Of a stretch of DNA of 64,000 bases, positions 35,918-47,984 are shown piece after piece. The stretch covers positions 65,450,152 to 65,514,151 of the forward strand of contig NC_083597.1 in assembly GCF_020882245.1 (NCBI RefSeq), given 5' to 3'. Source of the stretch: Rhopalosiphum padi (Eukaryota; Arthropoda; Insecta; Hemiptera; Aphididae). The translations under genes were made by a program, and so were the position numbers. Position 1 is the first letter of the stretch. Every line of letters starts with the position of its first letter. The notes beneath the pieces are model-generated. The model saw nothing but the letters and a program-made list of their open reading frames with translations, was not told the origin of the DNA and did not search any database.

Positions 35918-38344
35918 TCAGTTGTTTTCACCATTTTCATGACTTTTGATAATTTCGTTCTGAGGCTTTTCTGCTTCTAGGTTATGGCCATTAGCTTGGT
36001 CTGTTGATTTTGGTGAAATAGAGCCTGCATCGTTTTCAGATAAGCTCTTTCTGTTATCCTTATTACTGCTGCTACGTCTCCTGAATCTACCGCCATACTT
36101 TCGACCTCCTTTAGGCGGTGGAGAAACAGGTTCAGGGTTTTCAAAATGCATAATTATAGTAGTTACAATATTTTCTTTATCATCATCAGAAAGTTCAGGC
36201 AATTTTTCTTTAATAGCATCTTTGAAACCATCTTTATTCTCCTAGAAATAAGTCAATTAATAAACTACATATATAACCATATAATAAATTAATATAGTTC
36301 AGGAGAAAACAAAATTAGTGATGCAACTAACGGTCCATAAAGATTGAAGTGTCATGTAATCAATGTTAGCTTTGGCAATGGAATTACGATAACTTATAGC
36401 TTTCTTGCGATCTAAGGCAGTTGTTTGGTATGACAAAGACTTATGATAAACCGTATTTAGTGACTTCTGTCTCGCCAACAACTCTTGAGTGCTATGTAAT
36501 GTCTGTACTTCAGAATCTATGCTTGTAAGGAATGTAGATAATGCCTTGGCCTTAGTTTCTTCAGAAACTTCACTTCCAGTTACTACTTCTTTCCCATCAT
36601 CATTACCACTTTCCAAAGTTACACATAAATGCTGAACAATCTAAAATAATTTTAATAACGAATAAGCTAATAATAATATGAAATATCAAAATATATGTGA
36701 CTAAAGAGATAATATCATATAAATTCCTCATAACAAATATGAACAAATAATTATAAACTCAACTCACATCATAAGCTAATTTAGCGCGATCGGTAGCCTT
36801 GGAAGTATCAATGTGATCTTTATCTAAAAGAACCTTTGATAGAACTCTTAATGAAAACATAACCATAGTATCTTGACAATGAGTTTGAGCAAATGAATGG
36901 CAGTTAGCAAATCCTTTAACTACTTCAGAGAATTTATCTAATAAGTTATAGCTGTAATAACAAAATAAATACATTACTAAAATAAACATAAATAAAATAT
37001 ACTTTGTTTTCTTACGCAAGAAGAGACTTAATTAGAAGACAAGTGTTGAATTTGGTAACTTCATGACAAACTAAAATGGCCATCTTTTTACCATTGTCTT
37101 TCAACATTTGTTCTAACCATTCTATAAATTCGGCTAAAGCAGATATTTCACTTTTTGATTTTAATGTCTAAGAAAAAAAAACCCATTAAATAAATATCAT
37201 TAAACATTAAAAATAGATGGAAAGAAGTAATATTAATAAAGAAATATTATATCATTTATATCTCAAATTCATTTAAGTGAAATGGTAATTTTTATTTTCA
37301 TTAATATTACAGGAATCTTTTAGCATAATTATTAATTTGGTAAAATTATTCCTAATATAATGCAAAAATAATCATATCTTATTGTATTTGTGAAATTATA
37401 TTATTGGACAAATTTCTGTAACACCTAAAAATAAATAATAATTAAATAAATATAAATATTTGTTTTTTTTGCATAAAATTTAATTTTTATAATTATACCT
37501 TAAAACTTAAATTTAGGAAATATAGTAAAACTTCCATTTAATGAAATTTTCTGTTTAACAAATTATTTTAGAAATCCATGACCTTCATTGTTAATTATGC
37601 GTAAATTTATCTCTGTATACATAAAGAATCATATGTTTCTATATAACGAATTAACTATTTGATAACAAACCCGTTTTTGTAAACGAAATCGAAACATTTT
37701 ACAAAAAAAGTACAATTTATAAAAATAATAAAAAAAAACGAAACTTACTAATTATCTCTCAATAATAAATTACATAGATAAATATGTAATAAGATAATAC
37801 GATTTATATTATATGTATTTGAAGTCTATTTTTTAATAATTTTTTTTTTTTTAATACAATATAATACGAAACACTTATGTAATTCTATTTAACGAATTCC
37901 TCTATATTACACATTTTTTTTGTTCCTTAAGCAACTTTGTTAAATGGATGTTTCACTGTATAATATAAAATAATTCGAATGTTGAAAAAAATTATATGAT
38001 ACTTTTATAATCATTAACTATAAAATACATAAAAACAAATATAAATGCTTATAATTTATTAAATATATTACTTTATTATTTTTGATATCTTTTAATGCAC
38101 GGAAACGTCCCATTGTTATAGTGCACAAAAGATGACGTCTTCTGGCAACTTGATCAATGTCATTATGTGGCATTATATATTGATTAAATGTAGAGTTTGG
38201 TGTGTGACCAGCAATATGGCAGATTTCGTCCAATAAACGGCGTCCAGTCGTATCTATATCCCAGCCAACAACCATATAGTCAGACAAATTGTCTAACGTC
38301 ACGGTGTTGTTACTGACATCAACAATTTCGGTATTTTGAACCAT
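35918..38344 (-). CDS. exu: Exuperantia (maternal RNA-localisation protein), 5 coding exons, 413 aa
   Basis: Coding exons, minus strand: 38,344-38,072; 37,167-37,016; 36,951-36,768; 36,640-36,332; 36,241-35,918. All junctions are GT-AG and phases join to 414 codons including the stop. The first exon has the EXO-like start VGWDIDTTGRRLLDEICHIA followed by QYIMPHNDID and RRRHLLCTITMG, the hallmark of Exu. The third exon ends DRAKLAYD, as in fly Exu. The fourth holds the SAM-like region (LDRKKAISYRNSIAKANIDY). The last exon is a disordered tail with GGRKYGGRFRRRSSS. In Drosophila, Exu is a non-catalytic exonuclease-like protein that binds RNA and helps localise bicoid mRNA in oocytes; a germline RNA role here is inferred. 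At 413 aa it is shorter than the fly protein (about 530), mostly in the tail. An acceptor just 5' of the ATG (TTATAG|CAAAATGG) shows an upstream non-coding exon, position uncertain. Confidence 0.88.
37522..37960. mobile_element. Pogo/Tigger-like TIR element in the first coding intron of exu
   Basis: The left end is TATAGTAAAACTTCCATTTA; the right end read inversely is TACAGTGAAACATCCATTTA. They pair with few mismatches. The interior contains further 'tatataacgaatt' and 'tatttaacgaatt' repeats. There is no ORF. Confidence 0.5.
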
Positions 38345-38949
38345 TTTGCTATAAATTTAATATCATAAACATTAAAATTTATAAATAATCCTAAAAATAA
38401 AAACTTTCAGAACATAGGAAATTTTTGAAATGCTAATGAATAATTGCAACTAATCAATTTAAATTACCGAAATTATTAAATTTTTAAGTTAATAAATTTT
38501 TTTAAATTATAAATGTGCAATACTAATATAATATTACCCGCCATTCAACTTTGGTATTGTTGAGAATGAAAATTATTAAAATGTTAAATTTATTTTGATT
38601 ATGAAAAAAATAAAAACCCATATGTAACACAATTTTTAAATAGTTTTAATATAATGATTATGTTGTTTACCTATTAATTTGATTATTTGTGCTAGGTAGG
38701 TATACAGAATTTTAATGTAGTAATAAATTGTTAATAACTACAAATACCATAACTTCCAAGAAATTTAGGAGACAAATTTTTGAAAAATATTTAAAAGGAA
38801 ATTCTGCATTACAGCTTTTTAATATAATATCTTAAATTAAAAATCTATCCACCGTTCTATCACAATCTGCCTATAAAATTGTCTAAAAATATAATAAAAC
38901 CACAAAAATGTGAATCAGCAACAACGTCGAGAAAAACCTCGAAGACTTA

Positions 38950-41070
38950 CGATATCAAAAAGTATTAATAGATTAATCGTTTTCATATCGACACCGATAC
39001 TATTGACTATAACATTTAAATTACAAAGTTTATTCTTAACGACAATTTATAAGAGCATAAAATAGTGTCTGCGGACCCGGACAACGGTTTTATCGCGATA
39101 GCAGAGGTTAATAGCGGCCAATCAAGATAACGTTATGACTTATGAATATCGTATTATATACAATACCTATAATATTATGATTATTATTTATCGCAAAGCA
39201 TAGCGAAATAATCGAATGAGTATAAAACGAACTGTAAATGGTGTAATAACCCCGAATAAAACGAGAACGGCGGACAAAAATACGATATGCGCGATTCCGT
39301 TTGTCGGCGACGCAATAACGAGTTTCCGCCGAGTAGCAGTAATGAAAGTTCCGAGGACGACGAGAAACGGGACATCGTTATAAACTAAATATTATTATTG
39401 CATAATGATTAATGTAGGGAAATCCGAAAATGCTTCTGGCGATGGCTGTATCCGAAAGGAATATGACGTAATCGCTAGACAAAAAAGTCTGACCGACGCC
39501 TGCGAATTAGAGATTAAAAAGCTAACCGACGCCTGCGAATTAGAGATTAAAAAGCTAACCGACGCCTGCGAATTAAAGATTAAAAAGCTAACGTCTGCGA
39601 GAAAGGTGCAACAAAAAAAAAACAAAAAAATACTAAAAGCATATTTGATTAAAAATTCCGAATTTACATTTTTTGCCATCTGAATTTCGTTTAATGCGCG
39701 TCCTTGCGTGGTCGGCGGTACGAACGCGCGCATCGCACATGTCGTGCGGTCACGGCCTAACCCTTTCGAAAGACGCAAAACAAAAAAAAAAAGCTTAGAC
39801 AACAATCGTAGAAGCGCTTTTCCAACTAATTGTATATGCTATATCATTATAATATTGTACTTAGTACTTACTGTGATAAAAAAAAATAATTATTTAATTA
39901 AAATATTAATCATTAATATTGTTATATTAATCCTTAAAATAATATTAAAATACATTGTCGAACATACCTGATTATGCTAATACGATGTGCAATACTACGA
40001 TGTATGGCAGTGTTGAAAAATGCAGATGTATACGATACGATATTACACGTGCGAAACTGCAGCGACTCTCAATCGACGGTGAATAAAAAAACGTGTGCAG
40101 ATTGAGTCGGCCTCTGAATCGGATCCGGTAACTCACTGACGGTCGGCGAGACGTGTGCGCGTGCGCCCATCCGGCGAAGTATCAAAATAATAATAATAAT
40201 AATAACGTAATAGGTAGTTGTGAAATAACGACGTTAAAGCGCGACCGCGAGTGTGTGGTGGGGACAATTGTGGGAGTCGGAAGTTTTCAGTTTTATCCGA
40301 AACTGTTTGGTTGTAGAGGGGGTGGTGGCTTCAAATTTAAAGATTCAAACGCAACAATATTATAGAAATAGTTAATAGCTATTATATATTATTTATTAAC
40401 TATTAGATTCGAGTTAGTCTATTAAAGTTAGTCTATTAAATTCTATCCCAAGTCTCGAGTCACGGTGTTAAACGATTGTACGATGAGCAGCTGTGAACTG
40501 CACTATCTCGTTCTAACGCAAGCTCTCGGAAAAACTCGTGATCATATTACTACTACGTTTCCTGTCCGTTACAAAAAAAACATATATTCAGTGTGACGTC
40601 TGCTTTTACTTTTTAATAATTACGACGTAATTTTAAACTAAACAACTTACGTTTATTTAAATTCTAATCTGACCTATTATAATTTTTGAAGACCTCTAAA
40701 ATATATATCATAAAGTAATTATCGAAGACCATACTATGTATGTCAAACAATCATTAATGATACGTATATAATACCATTAATACCTATTACCTAGCCGCCA
40801 ATAAACTGTGGCCTGTATTTATTCTGAAATTTTTGTCGGTACTTATCAATTGACATTTATCATTTATGATTATCAAAATCACATCCACATGGTCACAATA
40901 CCACATGCGTTTAGCCGGGGCCACGTCGTCGTTTCCCGCGTCTCGGGCGGGGAACCAATGGCAACGGAATCGCTACACCCCGGTGTTACCAATCCAAAAG
41001 TTTCCCATTGCACTACGACATCACTTCACGATTCGAATAAGTTACGTAGGCATGACGTAGTGGTAGCCCC
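38950..41070. promoter_or_regulatory. CpG-rich block between exu and RpSA
   Basis: CpG density rises sharply in three patches (about 39,060-39,370, 39,680-40,560 and 40,905-41,060). The last patch contains a CCAAT, two ATTG[GC] motifs and a CRE-like TGACGTAG, consistent with a promoter. The direction is unclear: it may drive exu through a distal non-coding exon on the minus strand, an unseen plus-strand transcript, or both. Confidence 0.35.
39405..39683 (+). CDS. Short ORF with three 33-bp repeats, coiled-coil-like
   Basis: This is a 92-aa ORF. Codons about 28-62 are three near-perfect copies of an 11-residue unit, LTDACELEIKK, encoded by 33-bp DNA repeats, then a Lys-rich stretch. The 11-residue period with Leu/Ile/Leu spacing fits a hendecad coiled coil. 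Just upstream (about 39,285-39,385) another frame encodes an acidic, Ser-rich tail (SSSNESSEDDEKRD) ending in TAA, suggesting a frameshifted or spliced gene relic. No family is recognised. Whether it is expressed is unknown. Confidence 0.3.
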   Translation: MINVGKSENASGDGCIRKEYDVIARQKSLTDACELEIKKLTDACELEIKKLTDACELKIKKLTSARKVQQKKNKKILKAYLIKNSEFTFFAI

Positions 41071-41898
41071 AGACATAATAGATTAATAGAACTTTAGGAA
41101 AATTTAACTATGAAGCACACGACAATTAATTAATACCATAAACTACTAGTAATAAATAACAACTAATACACATACTTTAATAATCCCAAAGTAGACGTAA
41201 TAATTTCTACAGAATCATAGTTTTCACATGTTATGAATTTATCACAGAATTTGGGCTGATTTAAGTTATCAAAATTGCTAGCACCAAAAATAAAAATCTA
41301 ACAAAATATTCATTTGTTAGCTACAAAATGACAAACATACATAATACATTTATCTATTTGCTTTCTAAATGCAAAAAACAATACTTATGAAATACATTCT
41401 TTATCTAATACAAATAAATATTAAAATATACTGTAAATGTTACTAAAAATAGTAAGAACCCAACATCTTAATGGTAGAAATATTCTGAAATACCTAATAA
41501 AAAACCTTAACTTAATAATAAAATATTTCATTTTTTAAAATTCAGAGCAATGTGATACATTAATTTACTTCTGTCAACAATTCAACGTATTATTAATAAT
41601 ATTTAAAAATTAAATAAACCCTTGTAAAACTCAAAAAACTTGTAAAACTTTTTTACTTTTAAAAAAGTAAAAAACAAAACTAACTAATATTTATTGATTG
41701 ACAATTTAAGTATTGTTTGAAGTATGACTTATTTTTATAAATTACAATACTTACTCCATAAAAATATATCATGTTTAACTCGTTGAAAAATAAAAGAAAA
41801 AAGGGAAATAGAGGCAAGTGATGATAAAATAAGAATGATAAATAATTCAAAATTCAAAAAGAAGTTTTTATTCTTTAAGAAAAGTGTTTTACATGTTG

Positions 41899-44800
41899 TT
41901 AGACGTTAGACCAGTTAGGTGCAGAACCACCTCCCCAGTTGGTATTGGCGGCACCAGTAGCTGGCACAGCATTCCATTCTTCAGCCTAAAAATTAAACAA
42001 ATTGTAGCATAATACATAAAAATGATTTAAACGTATTTAAAAAAATACAAACCGCCCAGTCAAGAGCAGGAGCAGCAGTAACTGGAGCCACTGCCAATGG
42101 TGGCACAGGAGTTCCATCTTCAGCCCAATTTTGTGGAGCAGTAGCTGCTAAAGCACCCTCATTCCAATCAGCAGCTGTATTAGATAATGAATAAGCTTCT
42201 TCTACACCAACAACTGTCTTAACAGTTGAAGCTGCAGGCAATGCTTCTTTGGCAGCAGCTTCTTCTTTTTCAACCTAAAAAAATAAAATAATTAATATGC
42301 TTTTATTATTTACAAGTAGAATAACAAAAACAAAGACACTTACATCTTCAGGATCTCTGTAAAAGAACAAGTCAACAACAACATCCCATTTACCGTCACG
42401 AGGAATAGTTCCCCTAAGACGAAGAACTTCACGGGCCAAGAACCACCACATAAGTCCAATAGAATGAGGAGACTATAATAAATAGTAAATAATAACTTAT
42501 AGTAGGATAAATATATTTAAATTATATTATTTCTAAAACAATTAAATAAGTATAAATTACCTTATTATTACACGGAATGGCAATGTCAACATATCGTAAC
42601 GGAGTATCTGCATTACATAAAGCAATAACTGGTATGTTAACATAAGAAGCTTCAGTGATTGGCTGATGATCAGTGGCTGGATCGGTTACAACAAGTAGTC
42701 TAGGTTCACGGAAAGCAGCCTAATAGAAATATAAAATAATACATAAATTTACACGAATATAGTGCATCTATATAAATATAAAAATTTTAAATCATTTAAA
42801 TATTATCAGTACACAAAAATGTATCAATCATTAGTTTTCAGATTGACTGGGGTGTATAGTCATCATTTAACAAAAATATAAATTCATTTTCTTCAATATA
42901 GAAATATTAATTAAACGTAATACATTAATAAACTTTAGCACTTATATTAATTATAATAAGAAGTACATTTTTTATCAACTATTATTTTGTTTTATATATA
43001 TTTGTATAAAAAATATACAAGCTATATCTAGATCCAATAAGTATACATGCGTAAAGAAAAACAATAGAACATGAGTTACCCACTGATGATACTTTCAATT
43101 TGATTTAGGCCTTGTTTTAATATTTTTTTTTTCAACATAATAAATCTCTACACTATTTACGTTTAAGTCGCTAGGGGGGGGGGGGGCTACATGGAATTGT
43201 GAGGTGATAAGTTCTTGATGAGAGGATTTGAAGACGTAAACACAGTTATGACATTTTTTATAAGAACATTTAGCTTTGCATTGCATTGTTTTAAAGTTAC
43301 AATCTATGTATAAAGTATGGTTTGATAAATAATATGCAGGAGCATTACTGAATGCCTAAGATCATATTTTAAAAAGTTAGTATCTTGTTTAGATTGCTCA
43401 TTTTTACATTTTTTCATGGCTGAAGTCAGTTTGTCCAAATGGATTTTGTACACAAGGAGTTAAATACTCATAGGGGCGACTTTGCTACCAATTTAGGATA
43501 GTCTTTTTTTATGTAAATATTAAGCCCAAGTTAAGTGTCAATAAAGTGTTAGACCAAGGTATTTTACTGTGGACGATGAAGGGATGAGATACCATAATCA
43601 ATTATTAAATCAAAAAATTTAGTTTACAAGATCATCCTATTTTATTAATATTACACTTAAAACATTAAGAGAACGTAGTGCCTACATGTATTGTCTCCAT
43701 CTTACACACGTGCGACATAGCAAATTTTTGTTAACAAGTTTCAATATTGTGCTGTTAGTTTTGATATTAAAGTGAACTGACCTATTATAAAATTCTAAGT
43801 TAAGATTATTATCCAGGGCCCCAGTAGCCTTTTATTGATATTTTATTTTTAAGTATGTTATGATCTTTTTGAAACTGTACATTTTAAAATGATTATAACT
43901 TACTTAAAAAAACAATAATAATAATAGAATATGTGGGGCCCCGGATAATAATCTTACATTTAAATTTTATAATAGGTCAGTTCACTTTAATATCAAAACT
44001 AACAGCACAATAGTGAAACTTGTGAACAAAAATCTGTTATGTCACACATGTGTAAGACGAAAACAACATATACGGATTCTACATCCTCTTGATAAAAATG
44101 TATGAGCAATAGGGAAAATAAAAATAAATCAGAACTATGAAAATATATCAATCATTAATATTCAGATTGACTGGGGTGTATAGTCATCATTTAAGTTTCT
44201 TAAGTATAAATAACCAATAATATTTCAATTTAATGAATATTAATTAAAATAAGGAAAACATTTAAAGCAATTACATCAGAATAACTTTATTTTTCTATTA
44301 TTAAGTTCAGTATCACCGACTTAAATAATAAATACATACATCTAAAGAATTTAGATCAGAAACTACAGATTGATCAATCATTATAATTCAGATTGACTGG
44401 GGTGTATTAAGTCATCATTAAAGAAAATAGTATATTAAGTAATATACATACTGTAACATATAAATAAGCCTTAAATGACTAAAATATAAAAATAGAAGAG
44501 TAAGTAGATTACATTTTACTATAATGCACTTATTTCCAGACATTGTTTGTAGGTATCTTAATAGGCACTGTTTAAATTTTTATAACAATTAAAGAAACTA
44601 CTTAACATATACTATGCTGCAGATCAATTTAGGAAATATTCTATGTGTATATTTACAATACATAAAACAACACATAACATATTATTTGAACTAACGAAAA
44701 ATAGTATACTCTTAAATGTTATCTCATATAGTCAGGTGGTATACATGCAATGTGTATAAAATTATTCAAAATGTGAATATATCCAGTTTGGTGGATACTT

Positions 44801-45372
44801 TGTATTAAATACACGTACATGTCAACATGCAACTAAAAGAAATTAGTTTGATCATATGTACTTATTAGTCAGTCATAGTAATTCAGATTGACTGGAGCGT
44901 ACAAAAAAAATCATATCAAACAATTAAAGTTGGAAAATAAACCTGGGAAATATAATTAAAAATGTACTATTTACTTGTATTTGATTAGTAAAAGCTCCAG
45001 GAGTGAAACGACCAGCAATTGGTGTGGCACCAGTGTAAGCTGCAAACTTTAATACAGCACGTTGTCCATAAGGCCTAGATGAAATTACGAAAATTTCTGA
45101 TGGATGTTCAACAGCAACAATAGCCCTAGCTGCTAACAATAATTTCTCCCATGTCTTGTTCAAGTTGAAAATGTTTAATCCTAAAAGTAAAATCTTAATA
45201 AACATAGGGCTCTAAACACCTTGTTGAAATGTAATTTACCGCGGCTATTTCTCTTATAAGCGTATTGCTCCATTTGAAAGTTGACATTTTCAGCACCCAA
45301 ATGGGTGGTGGCAGCCAACATCTTGGTGACATCATCTTCTTTCAAGCCTAATACATCAAGTCCTCCCGACAT
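41899..45372 (-). CDS. RpSA: Small ribosomal subunit protein uS2 (RpSA / laminin-receptor homologue), 311 aa
   Basis: Coding exons, minus strand: 45,372-45,240; 45,180-44,975; 42,719-42,561; 42,472-42,344; 42,274-42,053; 41,985-41,899. All junctions are GT-AG and phases close to 312 codons with the stop. It starts MSGGLDVLGLKEDDVTKMLA, then TTHLGAENVNFQMEQY, EIFVISSRPYGQRAVLKFA, GRFTPGAFTNQIQ, EPRLLVVTDPATDHQP, NIPVIALCNADTPLRYVDIA and SIGLMWWFLAREVLRLRG: the complete eukaryotic RpSA signature. The C-terminal third is the usual variable Ala/Trp-rich tail ending NWGGGSAPNWSNV. It is a 40S subunit component needed for late 18S maturation. A non-coding first exon (45,963-45,881) precedes an intron whose acceptor lies 4 bases before the ATG. 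The 2.25 kb intron between coding exons 2 and 3 hosts the snoRNA-like array. AATAAA on the minus strand near 41,867 is a likely poly(A) signal. Confidence 0.97.
42804..42869 (-). ncRNA. Box C/D snoRNA-like copy 1 in the RpSA intron
   Basis: On the minus strand: C box ATGATGA (42,866-42,860), guide CACCCCAGTCAAT, D' box CTGA, C'-like ATGATTGA, D box CTGA (42,809-42,806). C-to-D span is about 61 nt. It is intronic and in the sense orientation of the ribosomal-protein host, as expected for snoRNAs. The terminal stem is weak. Confidence 0.7.
43669..44090. mobile_element. Diverged TTAA-type foldback MITE in the RpSA intron
   Basis: It belongs to the same family as 54,335-54,758. The left arm begins AGAGAACGTAGTGCCTACAT after a TTAA; the right arm ends 'ctacatcctctt'. 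Inner arms pair ('gttttgatattaaagtgaac' against 'gttcactttaatatcaaaac'). It sits between snoRNA copies 1 and 2. Confidence 0.65.
44127..44193 (-). ncRNA. Box C/D snoRNA-like copy 2 in the RpSA intron
   Basis: C box ATGATGA (44,190-44,184), guide CACCCCAGTCAAT, D' CTGA, C'-like ATGATTGA, D box CTGA (44,132-44,129). The guide is identical to copy 1; the 3' half has diverged except for the boxes. Confidence 0.7.
44354..44421 (-). ncRNA. Box C/D snoRNA-like copy 3 in the RpSA intron
   Basis: C box ATGATGA (44,418-44,412), guide CACCCCAGTCAAT, D' CTGA, C'-like ATGATTGA, D box CTGA (44,359-44,356). The guide is identical to copies 1 and 2. Confidence 0.7.
44867..44919 (-). ncRNA. Diverged box C/D snoRNA-like copy 4 near the intron 5' end
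   Basis: The C box is weak (GATATGA); the guide is GTACGCTCCAGTCAAT, with D' CTGA and a D box CTGA at 44,872-44,869. It is only about 55 bases from the exon donor and shorter than the other copies. The guide changes relative to copies 1-3 (A to G, C to T) still allow pairing to the same rRNA target by one G:C gain and one G:U pair. It may be a decaying copy. Confidence 0.45.
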
Positions 45373-45954
45373 GTTGCTGTTAGAAAAATTATAAAAATAA
45401 TTTAGTTTATTATATTAGTATGTAAGTAACCAAAAGTACACGTAAACATTCAACTGATAAGTATATAAAAATCTATCACCTGAATATCTAATGGAAAATA
45501 ATAAAATCTATAAGTTATTGTCCAGAAAATGAATTCAATCGAACTTCACAAAATTAATGAATGTGTAAACCTAACACAGGGTACAAACATAACCTCAAAT
45601 AAAAATATCATATTTTTAATAACTCATGTAGTTTAAGAGCAAGAATTCTCTAAAAAAAATTACCAATAGACGAAAAAACGTAGTCAGAATAAATAAAACT
45701 TGCAGCGATTAAAAGTCTGAGAAGTTGAATTTATAGAATATGCCGCTTTACATGTGACCAAAAAATTGTCATGACGTAGAGCCAAGAGACAGTGGTTAAA
45801 TTGTCTTTAATCAACACAAAATCTCATAAATATAGTCTTGACAAGTTGCAATAAATAAATATTAATAAAATTATACTTACAGTTAGTTAGACGTCTAATT
45901 CAACAAGTTTTATTAAAAAAATTAACCAGAAATATTAAGACTTGAAAAGAGTCA

Positions 45955-45972
45955 ACGAAAAAGAATCATTTT
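45955..45972 (-). promoter_or_regulatory. 5'-TOP-like transcription start of RpSA
   Basis: On the minus strand a pyrimidine run CTTTTTC starts at about 45,963, upstream of the non-coding exon that ends at the donor AACT|GTAAGT (45,881). Ribosomal protein genes typically initiate at a C in such a terminal oligopyrimidine tract. The adjacent upstream DNA (45,980-46,050) is CpG-rich. Confidence 0.45.
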
Positions 45973-47284
45973 ACAGAACGAGAGCGCCGCGTGAATAGGC
46001 GGAGCGTGCACGTCCTGCACATCTATTGCCGCAGTGCAGCCAATAGACGCATGGGCAAACCAAAAATTCTTATTTTTCATCAAAATAATTCAATTAGAGA
46101 TTTTAAGTTTCGAAAAAAGATGATGGAATCAAAGACAGATTAGCAAAATAAATTATTTTTTATAGCATTATTTATAATTTATTGAGCTATTGCAGATTAC
46201 TGCTATTGCCTATTTGTACCACATTTGGTTTATTATACATATTTAATACTTAGATATTTGTATACATGATAATCAAACTATTCAAACTAAATTAGCGGGG
46301 AAAAAATTAATATTCTTAAAGTATTCGAATATTTTGAATACGACAATACGTTATTAGTTATTCGTAATCTGTATACATTTTTACGTTTTACCTATTAATA
46401 TGTAACTATACTGAAAAATAAATAATAATATAAAAAATAAAAGGAGCCAATTTATATTCTTTACGTGCAAATGTGCAATCTTGTAAATAGGATCTTGTCC
46501 GTACTGAATAAAATATACAACTTTTTTAATGTACAAATCTGCGCTTCTAGAAAATAATAATTTTATACTTTGTTACATTCTATCATAAAAAAAAAATACC
46601 AAATGATAAATATTAAATTCATCCCAAAAGACTACAACAATCCAAAATACAATATTGTGTTATGATCATTACCATAGTCCCTGACAACCCCGAATGGGCG
46701 GTACAATTAATACAATAATGTATGATGACTAACATTCACGTGTCCAAATGTCCAATAAACATATTATAGGTAGTTGTATAAACAGTATATTTAGTACCTA
46801 CCTTATGGCTTATATCAACGGTATTCAAAAAAATCATGTTTCATATTTTCATTGAAAATTATTAATTAATAGCATAATATAGCAATAAATTAAAAATATA
46901 TTTGATTAATTAATAAATATTTTATTTCAGAATTCAGACATTTATTTTAAGTGTTCGATGCGCGTAATTACACTAATTATTATGGTAATAATATAATTAT
47001 TATTATTGTTGTGCAGTTATAATAATTAATAATAGTTATATTCGCACACAGATAAGCGCTTAGTGCGGTAGGTACTGTGTATAGTTGTGTGTAAATCTTG
47101 TAAATCACTATTATAAATTTAAAATAAGTATAAATAAGTAGTAACTTATAGGTAGTTGTAAACGTCAATATTACAAACTATCAAAATATACGTGAGTAAT
47201 CGTTTAATAATATTTTGTAACTGTAATGTTATTAATTTATTATTAAATTTAAAAAAAATATTATTTAACGATTTAATTTTACAG

Positions 47285-47377
47285 CAAGGAGACTATTGTC
47301 TATTATACCGCGGAGGGCGAAACGACTCAACGAACAAACAATAATAATATCAGTGTTTTGAAGAAGTAGTATACATT
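47285..47377 (+). other. Probable 5' non-coding exon of the SUN-domain gene
   Basis: It is bounded by TTTTACAG on the left and ATT|GTAAGT on the right. A downstream acceptor (ATATTTAG, 47,951) opens the exon that carries the SUN gene ATG. No frame through this exon joins to the SUN frame without stops, so it is taken as 5' UTR. Confidence 0.4.
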
Positions 47378-47984
47378 GTAAGTATTTGAACATGGTGCAA
47401 CGAGGTTTGTCACAAACCTGCAGATACCTATTATTATTATTATTATTATTATTATGCAATAAAATTATGTTTTCTTATCTAACCGAAATTGTTGTAATCA
47501 GTAATCACAAATTTCTCACAAAACAATTTGAATTTAAAACTGTGTTTAAAGTAGTTTATTATTGTTTATAACTATTAATAAATACTATAATATACGAATT
47601 AAAATTATTGGAAATATACCGTAGCAAGTCCGATGGTTCACACGTCCTATATCTTTTACAGGTATGTAAAATGTAATAATAAACTTTCATAAAAGATCAT
47701 CCCCTGCAGGGATAAGTGTATCAGTTTCTATTGTATTGTTTACATAAAAAAAATGGTGGTAATAATCTACTACGTACAACAAATCATATATTATAATGTA
47801 ATTTTCTTACGTTTAAAATATTTGATGTTTTTTGAATTTAGTTTTAGTTTTTTAAAAAAAATTCACCACACAAAATGCTTGTTTAACATAAAATGAAGTC
47901 TTAAATTTTTCTTCACCATTTTATTTTTACTTTTAATGTTAAAATATTTAGGTACTGTCATTGATTGTAAGAGCTCTATACTAC

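Noticed and set aside
39395..39805. 136-aa minus-strand frame antisense to the 33-bp repeats
   Set aside because: It mirrors the repeat ORF on the other strand, and its Phe/Ser repeat content is a shadow of the Lys/Glu-rich unit.
40153..41086. Plus-strand open frames of 64-92 aa in the CpG-rich spacer
   Set aside because: They are overlapping frames in GC-richer DNA without domains; the longest relies on a non-ATG start. Promoter DNA is a better explanation.
43174..43186. Run of 13 G in the RpSA intron
   Set aside because: It is a simple homopolymer, prone to sequencing length error; no function is inferred.
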